From assembly GCA_023159155.1 (NCBI GenBank), contig JAJNNX010000013.1, positions 248,001 through 312,000 of the forward strand: a stretch of DNA of 64,000 bases. Reading direction: 5' to 3'. The notes under the pieces are model-generated. The model searched no databases. It was given only the letters and a program-made list of their open reading frames with translations, and was not told the origin of the DNA. The position numbers and the translations under genes are program-made. This DNA comes from Ustulina deusta (Eukaryota; Ascomycota; Sordariomycetes; Xylariales; Xylariaceae). This document shows positions 31,204 through 42,214 of the stretch, piece after piece (positions within the stretch are counted from its first letter, which is position 1; the number at the start of each line of letters is the position of its first letter).

Positions 31204-33591
31204 TCATGACGCGAGCAAGCTAAATAGTAGGCTTGTCCTCTTCCAGTATTCCTGTGACGCTTTCGCAAGACGCCGCTCCGCTTGATTATCCAGGCCTGTC
31301 TTCTCCAAAATTTCTGCAGCAAGATCTGTCATCGCCTTATCAGAGTCACTATTCCCAATGTTGAGATAGTGTTGTAGTAGATTAACATCGAACAGCCACT
31401 GAATGAGGACGTCTTTGCCGCGCTCGGATATTTCCTCGTTGGTTTCCTTTGTGTTGTCGTCATCCTCTATCGATGGATCGCCCGTCCCATCTTTATCTAC
31501 CTTGGATGCAGACTCCGCCTCATCGAGGTTTGGAACAGATGCCACGAGTTCCTTGTGCCAAACATCTGCGAGCTGTTGACGAAAGACGCGCTTTAGGGTC
31601 TTGACAGCAGATGGGGTCCAAAGATCAACCCCGGAATCGCCCATTGAAACAGTGACATTCCGTAGAAGCTTGAAAGTGCTAGGGGAAGGCTGCGTAGGCA
31701 AGGCTGGCTCTCCCTCCCATAACACTCGACCAGCCACCCGTTTCTGTGTTAGCGTTGTCGCGATAAACTCTTCTAACGGTGCTACAGACACGTGGGCCGC
31801 AAGCTTTTCGTGCAATGAAGGGACGTTATCCAAGCCGAAAGACTGCACACCCTCCAGCTTGGGTAGACGGCTGCGGATATCCCTTAAGATCCGGAGAATA
31901 TATGTGGCAATCTGTCCGTTGTCTAATCCGTCCTTTCGGCCTCGCCACAGCGTTGTGAGCTGCTCATTCAAGTCTTCGAACGCTTTTATTAGCGTCTCAT
32001 CCAGACGCGTGTGTAGTAATTGTGGGTCGTCTTTGCTTAAGAGATCCTGCCTCATCTCAATGACTTCCTCATCCTCGATTTCGTCTACATCATTATCCCA
32101 CCTCTGTCGTTTAAGTTGCTCTACCAGATCCCCAACGTTGTCAATTATGTGATGCCACGATTCAAAACCGGTGACGGCTCGTGCAACGGCATCATTCCTT
32201 CCGTAGACGCGAGATACGACTTCATGTGTGACCTGAGCAGCGCCGATAGAAAAGTCCATCCCGAGCATCTCATCATCCCACAGACCACGCTGGCGGTCAG
32301 TAATTCCCGATTGCCACGCCTCTAACGTGGAGGCGACTTCAGACCCAACGAGCTTGAGCTTTGCAACTTTCGTTTCTATGAGTTGCAAGAGATGATCGTT
32401 AATAGCTTTTCGCAAGCCATCGAGCATTATAGATGGATCAAACCCTCTAGCCTTTCCGCCATTCCTAATCCATTGCTGTAGCGTGCTTGTCCGTAGTTCT
32501 ACGATGGCTTTGAATTCTGAGATGTGCTCGAGCGTCTTGCTTAGGCCGTTTAGAACAGTTTCCCCGCCCTTCCTTGCCCATCCCGTGAGCATTTCCTTGG
32601 CTTGTTTCCCGTCTAGGTCGTCGTGTCGTATGAAAGGCGTGAAGTACCGGATGTCGTCACCGCACCACATCTCGAAAATATCCAGCCTGAGGCCTTCCAG
32701 AGATCGTAGTGCTTCATCAGCAAGGAGCGGTTTCTTCTTGAGCTCCAGCAAGGCCTCGGGTAGCTTGTTTGGTACCAGTGCCTGTACATCGACTAATGTC
32801 TTGGTGTATAGCTCGAGGCCTCTGAGGACGTTATCTGTGCCCCTGTCCTTCTCATGCTCCTCATATTCGAATTCATACGTAATCGCCTCGGCCCTGATAC
32901 TCAAAAACCGCCGCAGGACGTCCCTCGTCCCTGAACTTGATGACAGACTATACGCTGACAAGGCTTTAAGTATATCGGTTATATCCGTCCCCCCTTCAAC
33001 TTTTTGCAGCACCTTCTCAACTGCACGCACCAGTTTTCTCCTTAATCCGTCCAAGCTCCTCTTCGCAGATTCGACCGCGCTGCTGATTTCCTCATCGGAT
33101 GCCTTCAGATTCCCAAAGCTAGACACGAGCAATCGACTGAGCACGAAGACTTTCGCAGCCAGCACGAGCCGGTCCCCCCTACTTCCCTCGGCATCTTTGC
33201 TTGTGCCCGTCCTCAGCAGCCGGCTAACAGCAAGCCCACAGGCCTTGAGCAGTTTGACGCGCGCGGCCTGACCCAATGCGGCCTCGGCATCCTCGTTGCC
33301 GCGAAATCGCCCCAAGCCCGTGATCTTATTATCCACAACGGTGCGCCCACATTGGCTGCCCATGTGGCCCAGCACCTCCTGCGCCGACAGCATGTCTCCC
33401 CGCATCTGCACGATGGTGTCGGCGGTGCCGAGAAGTTGGCGGTAGCTATTGCCGACTTGTGTGCGCAGACGGGCGGATTTCTCGTCGATCTGGGTGTGCA
33501 GGGTCTTGTGGACGGCGCGGATTTGCGGCAGCGTGTATGTCGTGAAGATTTGTGCCGAGCTCGTCAGCGTCGATGTATCGGGTGTCGCCAT
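31204..33591 (-). CDS. COG1: Conserved oligomeric Golgi complex subunit 1
   Basis: Predicted subunit of the COG vesicle-tethering complex acting in retrograde intra-Golgi transport. The intronless frame of 795 residues starts at an ATG at 33591. The N-terminus carries the Vps51/Cog1-type coiled segment: IFTTYTLPQIRAVHKTLHTQ then KSARLRTQVGNSYRQLLGTA and DTIVQMRGDM (about residues 15-66). The remainder is long alpha-helical sequence with few motifs, as expected for COG subunits, with an acidic disordered insertion near 690-715 (DPSIEDDDNTKETNEE). The length matches fungal Cog1. It ends tail-to-tail with the isomerase gene. Confidence 0.9.
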   Translation of the reverse strand: MATPDTSTLTSSAQIFTTYTLPQIRAVHKTLHTQIDEKSARLRTQVGNSYRQLLGTADTIVQMRGDMLSAQEVLGHMGSQCGRTVVDNKITGLGRFRGNEDAEAALGQAARVKLLKACGLAVSRLLRTGTSKDAEGSRGDRLVLAAKVFVLSRLLVSSFGNLKASDEEISSAVESAKRSLDGLRRKLVRAVEKVLQKVEGGTDITDILKALSAYSLSSSSGTRDVLRRFLSIRAEAITYEFEYEEHEKDRGTDNVLRGLELYTKTLVDVQALVPNKLPEALLELKKKPLLADEALRSLEGLRLDIFEMWCGDDIRYFTPFIRHDDLDGKQAKEMLTGWARKGGETVLNGLSKTLEHISEFKAIVELRTSTLQQWIRNGGKARGFDPSIMLDGLRKAINDHLLQLIETKVAKLKLVGSEVASTLEAWQSGITDRQRGLWDDEMLGMDFSIGAAQVTHEVVSRVYGRNDAVARAVTGFESWHHIIDNVGDLVEQLKRQRWDNDVDEIEDEEVIEMRQDLLSKDDPQLLHTRLDETLIKAFEDLNEQLTTLWRGRKDGLDNGQIATYILRILRDIRSRLPKLEGVQSFGLDNVPSLHEKLAAHVSVAPLEEFIATTLTQKRVAGRVLWEGEPALPTQPSPSTFKLLRNVTVSMGDSGVDLWTPSAVKTLKRVFRQQLADVWHKELVASVPNLDEAESASKVDKDGTGDPSIEDDDNTKETNEEISERGKDVLIQWLFDVNLLQHYLNIGNSDSDKAMTDLAAEILEKTGLDNQAERRLAKASQEYWKRTSLLFSLLAS

Positions 33592-34159
33592 TGCGGCGTG
33601 AGAGAGGCGAGGCTCGTCCCTGAGGGGAGTTGTGGTTGCTATCGCGGTCTAAACATTGATATGATAATGAATGCCCTGAACGAACTTTCTTTACACAGCT
33701 TAGTCGAATGACTCTGTGGCGGGCAGGGGGCGCTAGATTGTTGGTGGCAAGGGTCAGGTATAGATGGCCAGCTCAACTGCATACGCAGCTGCTAGCAGCT
33801 GACAGATGCTATTTATTCTTGAGATCTTATCGAACTCTGAGAAAGTCCAATCGCCAACAAATCAACTAAATCCAGCCCAGTAATCGATATCCGTAAAGCT
33901 TAACGGTAGAAATTATAGCGCAGGTGAGACGTGCTACATGCTGAAATCACTCAGACTAGGTACCGATAATGAGGTTGGGAGAAGTCCACCTGCTTTATCT
34001 ATGTAGGTGGATGCAGCCGATGCCAGTTGTCCTAGATAGGTCCCTCGAGCAGCAACCTCCCTAACTACATAAATCTGGGTGGCCACTCGTAGGTTAGTTA
34101 TTTCAGGTATCAATAAGAAAAAAGTCCGCAAGAAGTTTTCCTTGAGAGCAAAAACTTGA
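33592..34159. other. Intergenic region between COG1 and a tRNA gene
   Basis: Upstream DNA of COG1. One GGTACC word at 33955-33966. Nothing else recognised apart from the terminator of the tRNA at its right edge. Confidence 0.5.
34150..34154 (-). terminator. RNA polymerase III terminator of tRNA-Leu
   Basis: Five consecutive T residues on the minus strand (AAAAA on plus) begin five bases after the last encoded tRNA base, the normal Pol III stop signal. Confidence 0.8.
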
Positions 34160-34282
34160 TGATGAGAGTGGGACTCGAACCCACGCGGATTGCTCCACTG
34201 CGAGTTTGAACATGATACTAATATCAATATCTAGAATTCAGATTACCTGAACGCAGCGCCATAACCACTCGGCCATCTCACC
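34160..34282 (-). tRNA. tRNA-Leu (anticodon CAG) with a 42-nt intron
   Basis: Class II tRNA decoding CUG. The acceptor stem GGTGAGA pairs with TCTCATC (one G-U), discriminator A. The A box is at 34265-34275 (TGGCCGAGTGG) and the B box at 34171-34181 (GGTTCGAGTCC), with T-stem GTGGG/CCCAC. Anticodon stem CTGCG/CGCAG encloses loop TTCAGGT, with the anticodon at 34247-34249 on the complement. The intron 34204-34245 sits between positions 37 and 38, the canonical nuclear site. A long variable arm (GGAGCAATCC) fits leucine. Mature length is 81 nt before CCA. Decoding as Leu, not Ser, follows from the anticodon; CUG-clade reassignment is a yeast trait and is not expected here. Confidence 0.93.
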
Positions 34283-36755
34283 AGCGGATGCCCGTTTGGT
34301 CACTAGGTAGGCGTTATGACTGCGTCGTCCGAAGAACGGGGCGTCGTGGTCTGGGTAGATAGGTAGGTTGCCAGATCCCGCCCGTGCCCATTCTCGTGAC
34401 AATCAAGTTTTGCGTCGCGAGCTAACAACATCTCAAGGTCCACGGAAACCTAGTTATGCCTGTATGCATACACCTACTTAGCGGTCCTAGGCTGCTTGAG
34501 GATACTCTAACGACACCAAATGTGGCCAATAACGTATGCTCCACTACACACACAGTATACTGCCTAGCCATGCGAGTAATGCGAACAATAAGAGCCAGAG
34601 AGAAGTCGAGGCTATCAAGAAATCTCAATTCGAGTATGTTCCTTTGAATTTTCTTCACCTAGATGTTGCGATTAAGAGCATAAAATGGATGCTATGACCC
34701 GCGCCTAGGTTTGATGAGAGTAGCTTCTGAAATCGCGGCTCAGTCTGGTGACGAATTGCGACGAGATCCTCGGAATTTCCGCGGACGCGAAAGTGAATGC
34801 CATCAATCTCGATCGTGACCCTGCGATTACCAAGGTCTAGATGGTAACACTCTGTTCGTGACGATCCGGGCATGAATGCTGTCGCTTCGAGGTTCCTCCA
34901 CATCACTATTTTCCGAGCCGGCTAATATCGAAGATCCATTGAGATAGACAGGAGAGGTCGTTCGATCTCTCTTCTACGTTATAACCAAATTTCAAGTCCG
35001 GATATGCAGTAGGGAATGACGAGTGCATGCTCACCTGTGCCGTATCTGTTTCAGGTGAACCCTTCTGTAGAACTCGGGAGAATGGCTACCTCTAGAGGCA
35101 AGGGGATTATACTTTCTTGGTGACGTTGTAGTCCACAGTGCTAATTGGTATGACGAACCGTGTAACGAAACGTGTACGGCGGCTTAATCTTCAGACAAAT
35201 TCAACTTTTTAATCACTAGATAGATTCGTTCTTGCTTTACCGTCCGTACGGAGGTAGGCTTCACTTTAAATGCTTTTTCTTCGTGATACCTACGCCTAAG
35301 TCATCGATGCCGTACGCAAATCAGTCGATTGTTTTTTTTTTCTTGGATGTTTCCTTCAGTTAGTTGATTAAACAGCGTCAGGCTGTAGTATACATTTCCC
35401 ACAAGCGTCACTCGTCAAAGGGGATGGATGCATTGACATGAACTATGACATCTTGCTCCTAGAAATCAAGTAGGTGTCCAATGTCCGTGTCGAAGACCTC
35501 GTGGTGAGCCTTTCCACCTGGTGATGTCGGCTCATACCATGCTCCGGATGCGCCTCCAGTCCATCCCCCAGATTGGCACGCAAATCATGGAGAACCTCGT
35601 AGACAGAGCAGTGGAGAGAGGATTTCATCGACAGAATCTGACACAGATATCTGTTCGCCACTACGAACGGGTTGCTCCATGGTGTGTTGATTGGTAACAA
35701 TGAGTGGGAATGGTTCTCATGATACTGCAGCTTGATTCATGCCTTGCCCCAATCCGACCCCCATGCTTCCGCACGGATGGGGTAGAGCTTCTTGACCTTT
35801 TCCTGCCCTCGCCCGCGTACATGCGACGTCTAGGCCATTCAAACCGGCTCTTTTCTCGGCGATGGGTGTCGCCGGCCACACCTCGAGTCATTTTTTTTCA
35901 CCATGACGGGGCTGCCGGGACAGCTCAATATCCAATTGAGTCACATGAGCCCAACCCCGTCTGATAAAGCAGGCTGTCTCGCCAAGCTAGCTGTTCAAGC
36001 ATGAACTCTACATTGACGTTAGCGGTTTTCAGTCGTCTGATCTTCACTATTAGGCTTTTTGCTCTTTTTCATCCCATCATTTGACCATCTTCGGGTGCAT
36101 CCGTACCCTTACTACGATCCGGATCGAAATGATTTCAGCTTTGACCATCTGATGTTGAAAGCCCAATGTCTCCGCGGAGAACTACTAGCTTGGAAAGGAT
36201 ATCACCAGCCTGGAAGTTGAATGCAACACAGAGGACGACTGTCTACATTCTCGGCACCAGAGAGCGACTATCTTGCTGTGGTGCATTATGGTAAGTAGTG
36301 CGTCAGCTATCTCAACTTCAACTGCCCGTAATCTGTGCTAGGTGATTTGAATATCTGTTGGTATCCAGCGACTATAACCCCAACGGCATGGATATCTGAG
36401 CGGATAGCCCTCGGTCCAACTAGCATTGGAGTATTTGTGATCATCATTCGAGCCCGGCCATGTGGCGATCCGATCCGATTCATCTGATACACAAGGCTGA
36501 TTTATCCGGCTGCCATTGCGATGCCGTTCGGCAAGCTCACCTAGTCCAACACTCAGCGTAGATCATCTTCAAGCGGCCAGCAACGTGTAGTCGTTTTCGC
36601 CTTTGGGACTCGTTGCTACTTACTATATCTGAAGGCATAGTCCTCTCGTTATGAGCTTAAAGTGAGAGTTAATTTTCGCTTCCTTTTGTCCTTTCCGTCC
36701 GCGCGTTTAGCCAGCTATCATCGCACGCTTTGTTTCCGTGGCACCGCGTCTCAAT
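34283..36755. other. Intergenic region without a confident gene
   Basis: No recognisable gene. The minus strand has an 82-codon frame from an ATG at 34903 to 34655 whose sequence looks protein-like (NRRVTIEIDGIHFRVRGNSE) and another at 35443-35700 (NPFVVANRYLCQILSMKSSL). Neither matches a family I know, and they may be relics or chance. The final 100 bases are the promoter and leader of the SAT4-type gene. Confidence 0.4.
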
Positions 36756-38150
36756 ATGTCTGTATTAACGAGCGACAAGCTTGCTGTCGTTGAAAACACC
36801 ACGGGGGTGGCTATGCCATCTACTGATCCATTCCGTTATTCCAGCACTCAACAGAGCCTAGCAATAGGCATTACCATAGCCTTCGCGGCTTTTGCTTTCA
36901 TTGTACTATGTATCAGAGTAGCTGGCAGGGTATCATCTCATCAATTTGCGTTGGGTAAGCAATTTACGGCGTGTTTCAAATCAGCAGCTAATGTGTAGAA
37001 TAGATGACACTTTGGTATGCATAGCCATGGTAAGCGGCCGGCAACTCGCGAATACTTGTGATATAATAAACTGACTCGGTGTGATATATAGGTATTGTCA
37101 ATACTAGAAACGGCAGCGAGTTATATGTGTGAGTCCTCAAAGGTGCGATGATACCGTGCCAGTCATGTATGCTGACCTGTTCAAAGTTATCAAGACGAAT
37201 TTCATTGGGATCAGATGGCAAGACGTTCCACCTCATGATCCTATACCAGGTCTGGTATGGAATTATGCAATTGAAATTCTATACAATCCGATATTGGCGC
37301 TAGTAAAAACATCGATACTCCTCTTCCTGCAGCGTTTATTTGGGCAGAGGCCTGGTGTGAGGCGCTTTATCGTGTGGATGAACACAGCCAATATCGGAAT
37401 GATGATTGGAGTCTTCTTTGCCACCATACTTCAATGCATCCCCATCAATAAAACCTGGGAGCCTGCTCTGGAGGGAACATGTATCGACAGGAGAATCCTG
37501 TTCACGGTCTCTTCATCGTTTAATATCCTCACCGATATGCTCATGCTAGCGCTACCGTTGAGTATATTCATCAATTTGAAGATACCCAGGCGTACAAAAA
37601 TCGCTCTGATGGTTGTCTTTCTGCTTGGATTCTTGTGAGTCTCCACTCCGATATTCTTGTCAAGAAGAAAGTGCATGGGGACTGATCCATCTTGTAATTT
37701 AGAACAACCATCACCAGCGTTGCGCGACTTGTCCTTCTCATTCAGGGTCTGTTCATGCTGAAGACAACGTTGAGCACCGACGCCAACATCGGCTTCGTGA
37801 CATCTGCGATTGAGACGAACCTCGCGGTCATTACAGCCTCGGCACCGGCGTTGAGACCGTTGCTTCGGACATGGTTCCCCAAGATATTCCACGTTGATCG
37901 CGACGAGATTGTCGGTAACACGGAGCGCAGGGTGCTGGGCACGGCAGCAACGCGGATGACACGACTCAAGTCACAAACGCAGCTTCAAAGCCAGAGCCTG
38001 CGGAAAAGCGAGGAGGCGATCATAAAGTTCAACGGGATTGTCAAAAAGAGCGACATTATTATCCGTTATAACACCGGATTAGACGACCTACGGCCGGCAA
38101 CGGCTCCCCAAGGCCTCGGGAGCCAACAACAGGTAGAGAAATGGATATAG
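36756..38150 (+). CDS. SAT4-family rhodopsin-fold integral membrane protein
   Basis: Seven-transmembrane fungal protein of 385 residues in the SAT4/'fungal rhodopsin domain' family (related to Pth11-like receptors, without a CFEM domain). Exons 36756-36954, 37004-37029, 37092-37128, 37187-37634, 37703-38150; introns 49, 62, 58 and 68 nt. Membrane segments are seen at about 35-58 (SLAIGITIAFAAFAFIVLCI), 67-88, around ILYNPILALVKTSILLFL, FIVWMNTANIGMMIGVFF, SFNILTDMLMLALPLSIF, IALMVVFLLGFLTTITSV and ETNLAVITASAPALRPLL. The last motif and the ILYN...K-S block are family hallmarks. The hydrophilic C-terminal tail has Thr/Ser-rich basic stretches. The third acceptor (TTCAAAG) is weak and was chosen to preserve frame. 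The ligand is unknown; no retinal-binding Lys claim is made. Confidence 0.84.
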
Positions 38151-40018
38151 GGTCTGCTTGTCTCTACCTACTGTCTACGACTCGGCTGTCGTTCGCATGA
38201 ATGTACGAGGTTGGTCTATTTGGGTCATGGCTCTCTGGCGTTACACGTGGGAAACATTGTTCATTTCTAGTGTACATTTTTGTGGTTCTTACCTGGTCCG
38301 GCATGTGGTGGCGTGGGGGGTTCTGTTTGAATGCAAGGGGCTTTGTTCGAAAATTGTGCGCGTTTGCCATGTTACTTTGAGATCGATCCATATTGGAAAT
38401 AAATACCTTGAGATCAAACCCACGTCCGGACCGAGTGCTATACATACGTCATCGTATTTTCATTACTTACCAAGTTCGAGAGCCGAAATGTCAATCTCTC
38501 TATGATCGCGATGGTGACTAGCGATGGTCTGAGAGAAATGCCACTCTTGTCTCAGATAGATACGATCTCTATCCTCGATTCCGGGCCGGCTTTGCATATC
38601 TCTCAACCCTGAATTCCTTCTAGATAGATGATTATTCGACCGCGTATATGGATGGTGGAGAATCACATGCACGATGGGTTCAGGCCCCTATACACATACC
38701 TGCTTGTACGATAGGCACGGAGGCTAGGCTAGCTGATAGGTACTTGGCACGATACCTATGTCGTTGTGACTTCCCCGCATTTTCTGTCATCTTAGATACT
38801 AACACTAGGCATATTTCAAGTTTTTTTTTTTTTAATTTATTATTATTATTCTTCGCTAAAGATAGGCATCTCTCGCAGAACTGTGATCCGGCGGTACTGA
38901 GTAGCTGTCTAGTGAGTTGGATTCGATTCCTGACAGCGCTATTGGTATTCGCTAGATAGCTCATTTGGCGGTTGGAGCCCAAAAAAAAAAAGTTGATTTG
39001 TACCTCAAGACTTCAGAACCTTAGGAACATGCCCAACGTAATCTCATGGCATACGAGGATGTAACGGGCACCGTCAGATCTTCGAGCTTCATTTGCGAGC
39101 GATCTTCTTCCCCTCTGAGTGGTTTCCATAGTCGGCGCCTTTGCATCTCGTGTAACACATCGGTTTCTTGTTTTCTCTTATCCCTATTCGTTGGTAAAAG
39201 TACATGGTCATGGGTGCACACGCAGAGATGGATTCTAGGCCAATATCGAGAAGAAATGACTGGCAGGTTGGAGATGATACATATGCGCTTATCTCTCGGC
39301 GGAGTCCCCGATCTCTCGACGTGTATGCTCTATTGTCGAGATGTGATCCTATATGGCCAGACGTTCTATGCGATGTTGGTCTTGGAGTTTTGCTACTAGG
39401 GGTTTCCCTGATCTCCAACTGCAGCGCGGGGAACGCCGAGGCCAGTGTAGAAGCCAATGCTACCAGAAGTGCGATGCCATATCATCGCCACTTTACTCTC
39501 GCCGCCCCGGTTGACATGAGAGGTTTCTGAAGACCAGTTCACGCACTAGCCGTGGCTGGTGGGTGTTACCGGTCGTGAAACAGCGTGTAACTCTTAGCGA
39601 GCGGCATGGCGGTGAGTTCGGGCAACACAACGACTCGCACGAGTCGTGCGATCTCGGCGCTGGGTTGCAGTCGGCGAAGGGGGGCGACACCCATCTAGTT
39701 GGGATGCCTAAGAGGGTTTTCCTCTACGTTGCGATCTATGACGATGGTTTCTCTCCATGTGCTAAACTCGAGAACACCATGGTTTTGGGGGCACTGAGAA
39801 CTGAGCGCTGAGACTGGCGGTCCCTTGGCATCATCATCTACCGAGAATCACGTGTGGCTGACCTAGCGCGGCAAGCCAACATTTATTGGTAGGGCTCACG
39901 CGAGCATCCAGTCAGCGAGGACGGAGGATGGCAACTCGTACTTCGTGTAGTAGCCCCACCGGCTCGGGTTGCGTGGGGCTGGCAGCCAAAGAGAAATTGT
40001 CAGCTTGAAGCCTAATCC

Positions 40019-40036
40019 GAGAGAGAGAGAGAGAGG
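40019..40036 (+). repeat. (GA)n microsatellite
   Basis: Eight uninterrupted GA units followed by GG. Non-coding. Confidence 0.9.
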
Positions 40037-41119
40037 GATCATCAGTATATTTACTCATTCTCTCACCTGCACACTCTGTCATGGTACGATCATCACGCTG
40101 TGTTGAAAACGTGTGAGGACATTTTGCGAAAACGAAGTTGCTATCCCCCAAAACGGATAATTCTTTTGATGGAGGCTGCCACGCGACACGGTTTGGTGTC
40201 ATCTGAACTAGATAGACCACCCACGTCACGATGGGGCTAAAATCAATAATACATAGGACGCTAGTGGAGGGAGGTACTGGTATCGTGAGTTGGTGTGTTG
40301 AAAGTTGGAGAGACTCCATTCCCCCACAATGTGCTAAAGTCGTACTAGGTAGATAGTGTGGTGTGTGGTAATTGGCAGGAGTCCAGCAGGAGGGATTAAG
40401 TCGAACTCGTCACATACCTAATTGCCACTAGCTTCAATAAAATATATTCGTGGCTTTACAGATAAGTATGGGAACAGCGTGAGTGGCAGCTAAGGGAGAA
40501 TGGAATGTAGTGTAGGTAATATGTCCCTGTACACTACACCACAAGAGTCGCGAATCACCGGATGTCAATAGTAAGAGAAGAGAGAAACGGGACTTTTTAT
40601 TGGAAGGATTGACCGCATCAGCAAGAGGAAGGTCGGGTCAGTTTAGCTGGTTCGCCTAAGGGTAGGGGGGGCATCCAAGCGCATTATTGCAACATCTGTT
40701 GCATGTCGCATGCACACTATTACACCAACGTTATCAATGCCTTTATTAATTAGTTCTATAAAACATAAAATCCCCAGAGATCGTATAGTTTGATCAATTT
40801 AAAAGGGTCTCCGTCAGCTTTGACACCTCAAGTGGATTGCATGTTTAAAGCGGCCTTCATAGTCCAACGATTGCCCAATTGGGTAACTCAAGCATTTGAG
40901 TTCGGTGTCGTCCTATCTTTGCCCAAAGAGGCAGGCTGCCTTATCTACGGCATCTAGCGTTCGCAAGGAGCAGGACCAATCCAAGTATTCTATCGATTGT
41001 GTTGACACAGATACTGTAGGCTGTGCGCAGGTCTTGGCTTGCTGATCGATCAGGTTCCGCTGATGCCGCGGACATATCCAGGTAGTCTAGTCTAGTGCTG
41101 TCGAGGTACTTTTATAGAT

Positions 41120-41138
41120 TAGGTACCTAGGTACCTAC
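41120..41138. repeat. GGTACC/CCTAGG palindromic word pair
   Basis: TAGGTACCTAGGTACC followed by TAC. The same 16-mer recurs exactly at 48318-48333. Confidence 0.85.
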
Positions 41139-42214
41139 ACACGTACCCATCATCATCGGACCCATGTCCGAATAAGAGTGTAAGCCGACTGCCTGCCAAC
41201 GCATTGTTCTATTAAACAATTCAGGATACCGACCGATCTGCCTATTCTTCTCAACAGTGGTCTTCTTCCTATTTGTTGGTGACGGCAAAACAACCGTGAT
41301 ACTGCTCTCTCAAAGAGAATGAGTCGCTCCTTGTTGCCAGCTCTCTCTGCTAAGAACCTAGCTTTGTTACCTATCCCCCTTATCGGCCACCACACGGCTC
41401 GATGCCTGAATCGCGGACCCATGCCTCCTTACCTGCCTAGCCACTGAACAACAAAGCTCTGCTGCCGACCGTTCTGTAGACCGGCCATACGTCTGAGATA
41501 TCTCGTCTTCCCTTCTACTCCGTGCAGCCGATCGAAACGACGAGCAGAGGCAACTCAACAGCATTGCTTATTTGAGACAGGCGACGTCACCACCAAGCCT
41601 CAACCAGTTTGCCGGGATCGTGACTTGCAGCGTCCACGTTGACACAACGCCGGTCTCTTACGTACGAGAAATCACCAACCCCCTGGTGAAACCCCGTCGC
41701 ACCACCAAGGCGAGCCGTACATTACACTACCGCCTCTGCGGTATCCTTGCATCAGCTCACTTAGCCCTACCAATGATAAGAAAGCAGCAGGAAAAAAAAG
41801 ATCGAATGAAGGAACGAAAAGAATAAGGAGCAGAAGAAGAGAACCCTCAAGGGAAAAAAACAGAGGAAACCAATATCCAATATTCCCTCACGCACGCGAT
41901 TAGCCAGATTGATTACACTCCCCTTCGCTTAGGCCTCAACGGCATGGTTTGGCTGACCCACCAATGGCTCCCTGGTTTGCACCCTGTAGCAGCGGAAAGC
42001 AACCAGCAATTCATACCACGTCAAAACACCTCATCTGCTTGCCTATTCCCCGTACGCTAAGCTAGGCTTCTCGGCGTCAGGGCCGCCCGGTTCTCGTCAC
42101 ATCTGCAGCCTTTAATTGATCAGACTGGGTTAAACGAGTCCGCCTAGTTGGGTAATTCGGGGTCTCCTCTGTAAGTAGGTAACTTATTTAGGCCTGGGTA
42201 TAGCCATTGTTATC

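Larger units (their letters stand above)
38151..42214. other. Intergenic region of 4 kb
   Basis: No gene can be supported. Contents: AT-rich stretch with T13 at about 38820-38850, A11 at about 38981-38991, (GA)n at 40019-40036, and GGTACC words at 41103-41145. From about 41400 the plus strand resembles a promoter and 5' leader; GTAAGT at 42171 is a possible leader-intron donor for the next gene. Confidence 0.5.

Noticed and set aside
32483..33271. 262-codon plus-strand frame
   Set aside because: It is antisense to COG1; the Ser-rich translation is the usual shadow of a helical acidic/Leu-rich gene.
33934..34227. 97-codon minus-strand frame
   Set aside because: It overlaps the tRNA-Leu gene, which explains the sequence better.
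34655..34903. 82-codon minus-strand frame with protein-like sequence
   Set aside because: No family recognised, no partner exons found and no promoter signal. Mentioned only in the intergenic note.
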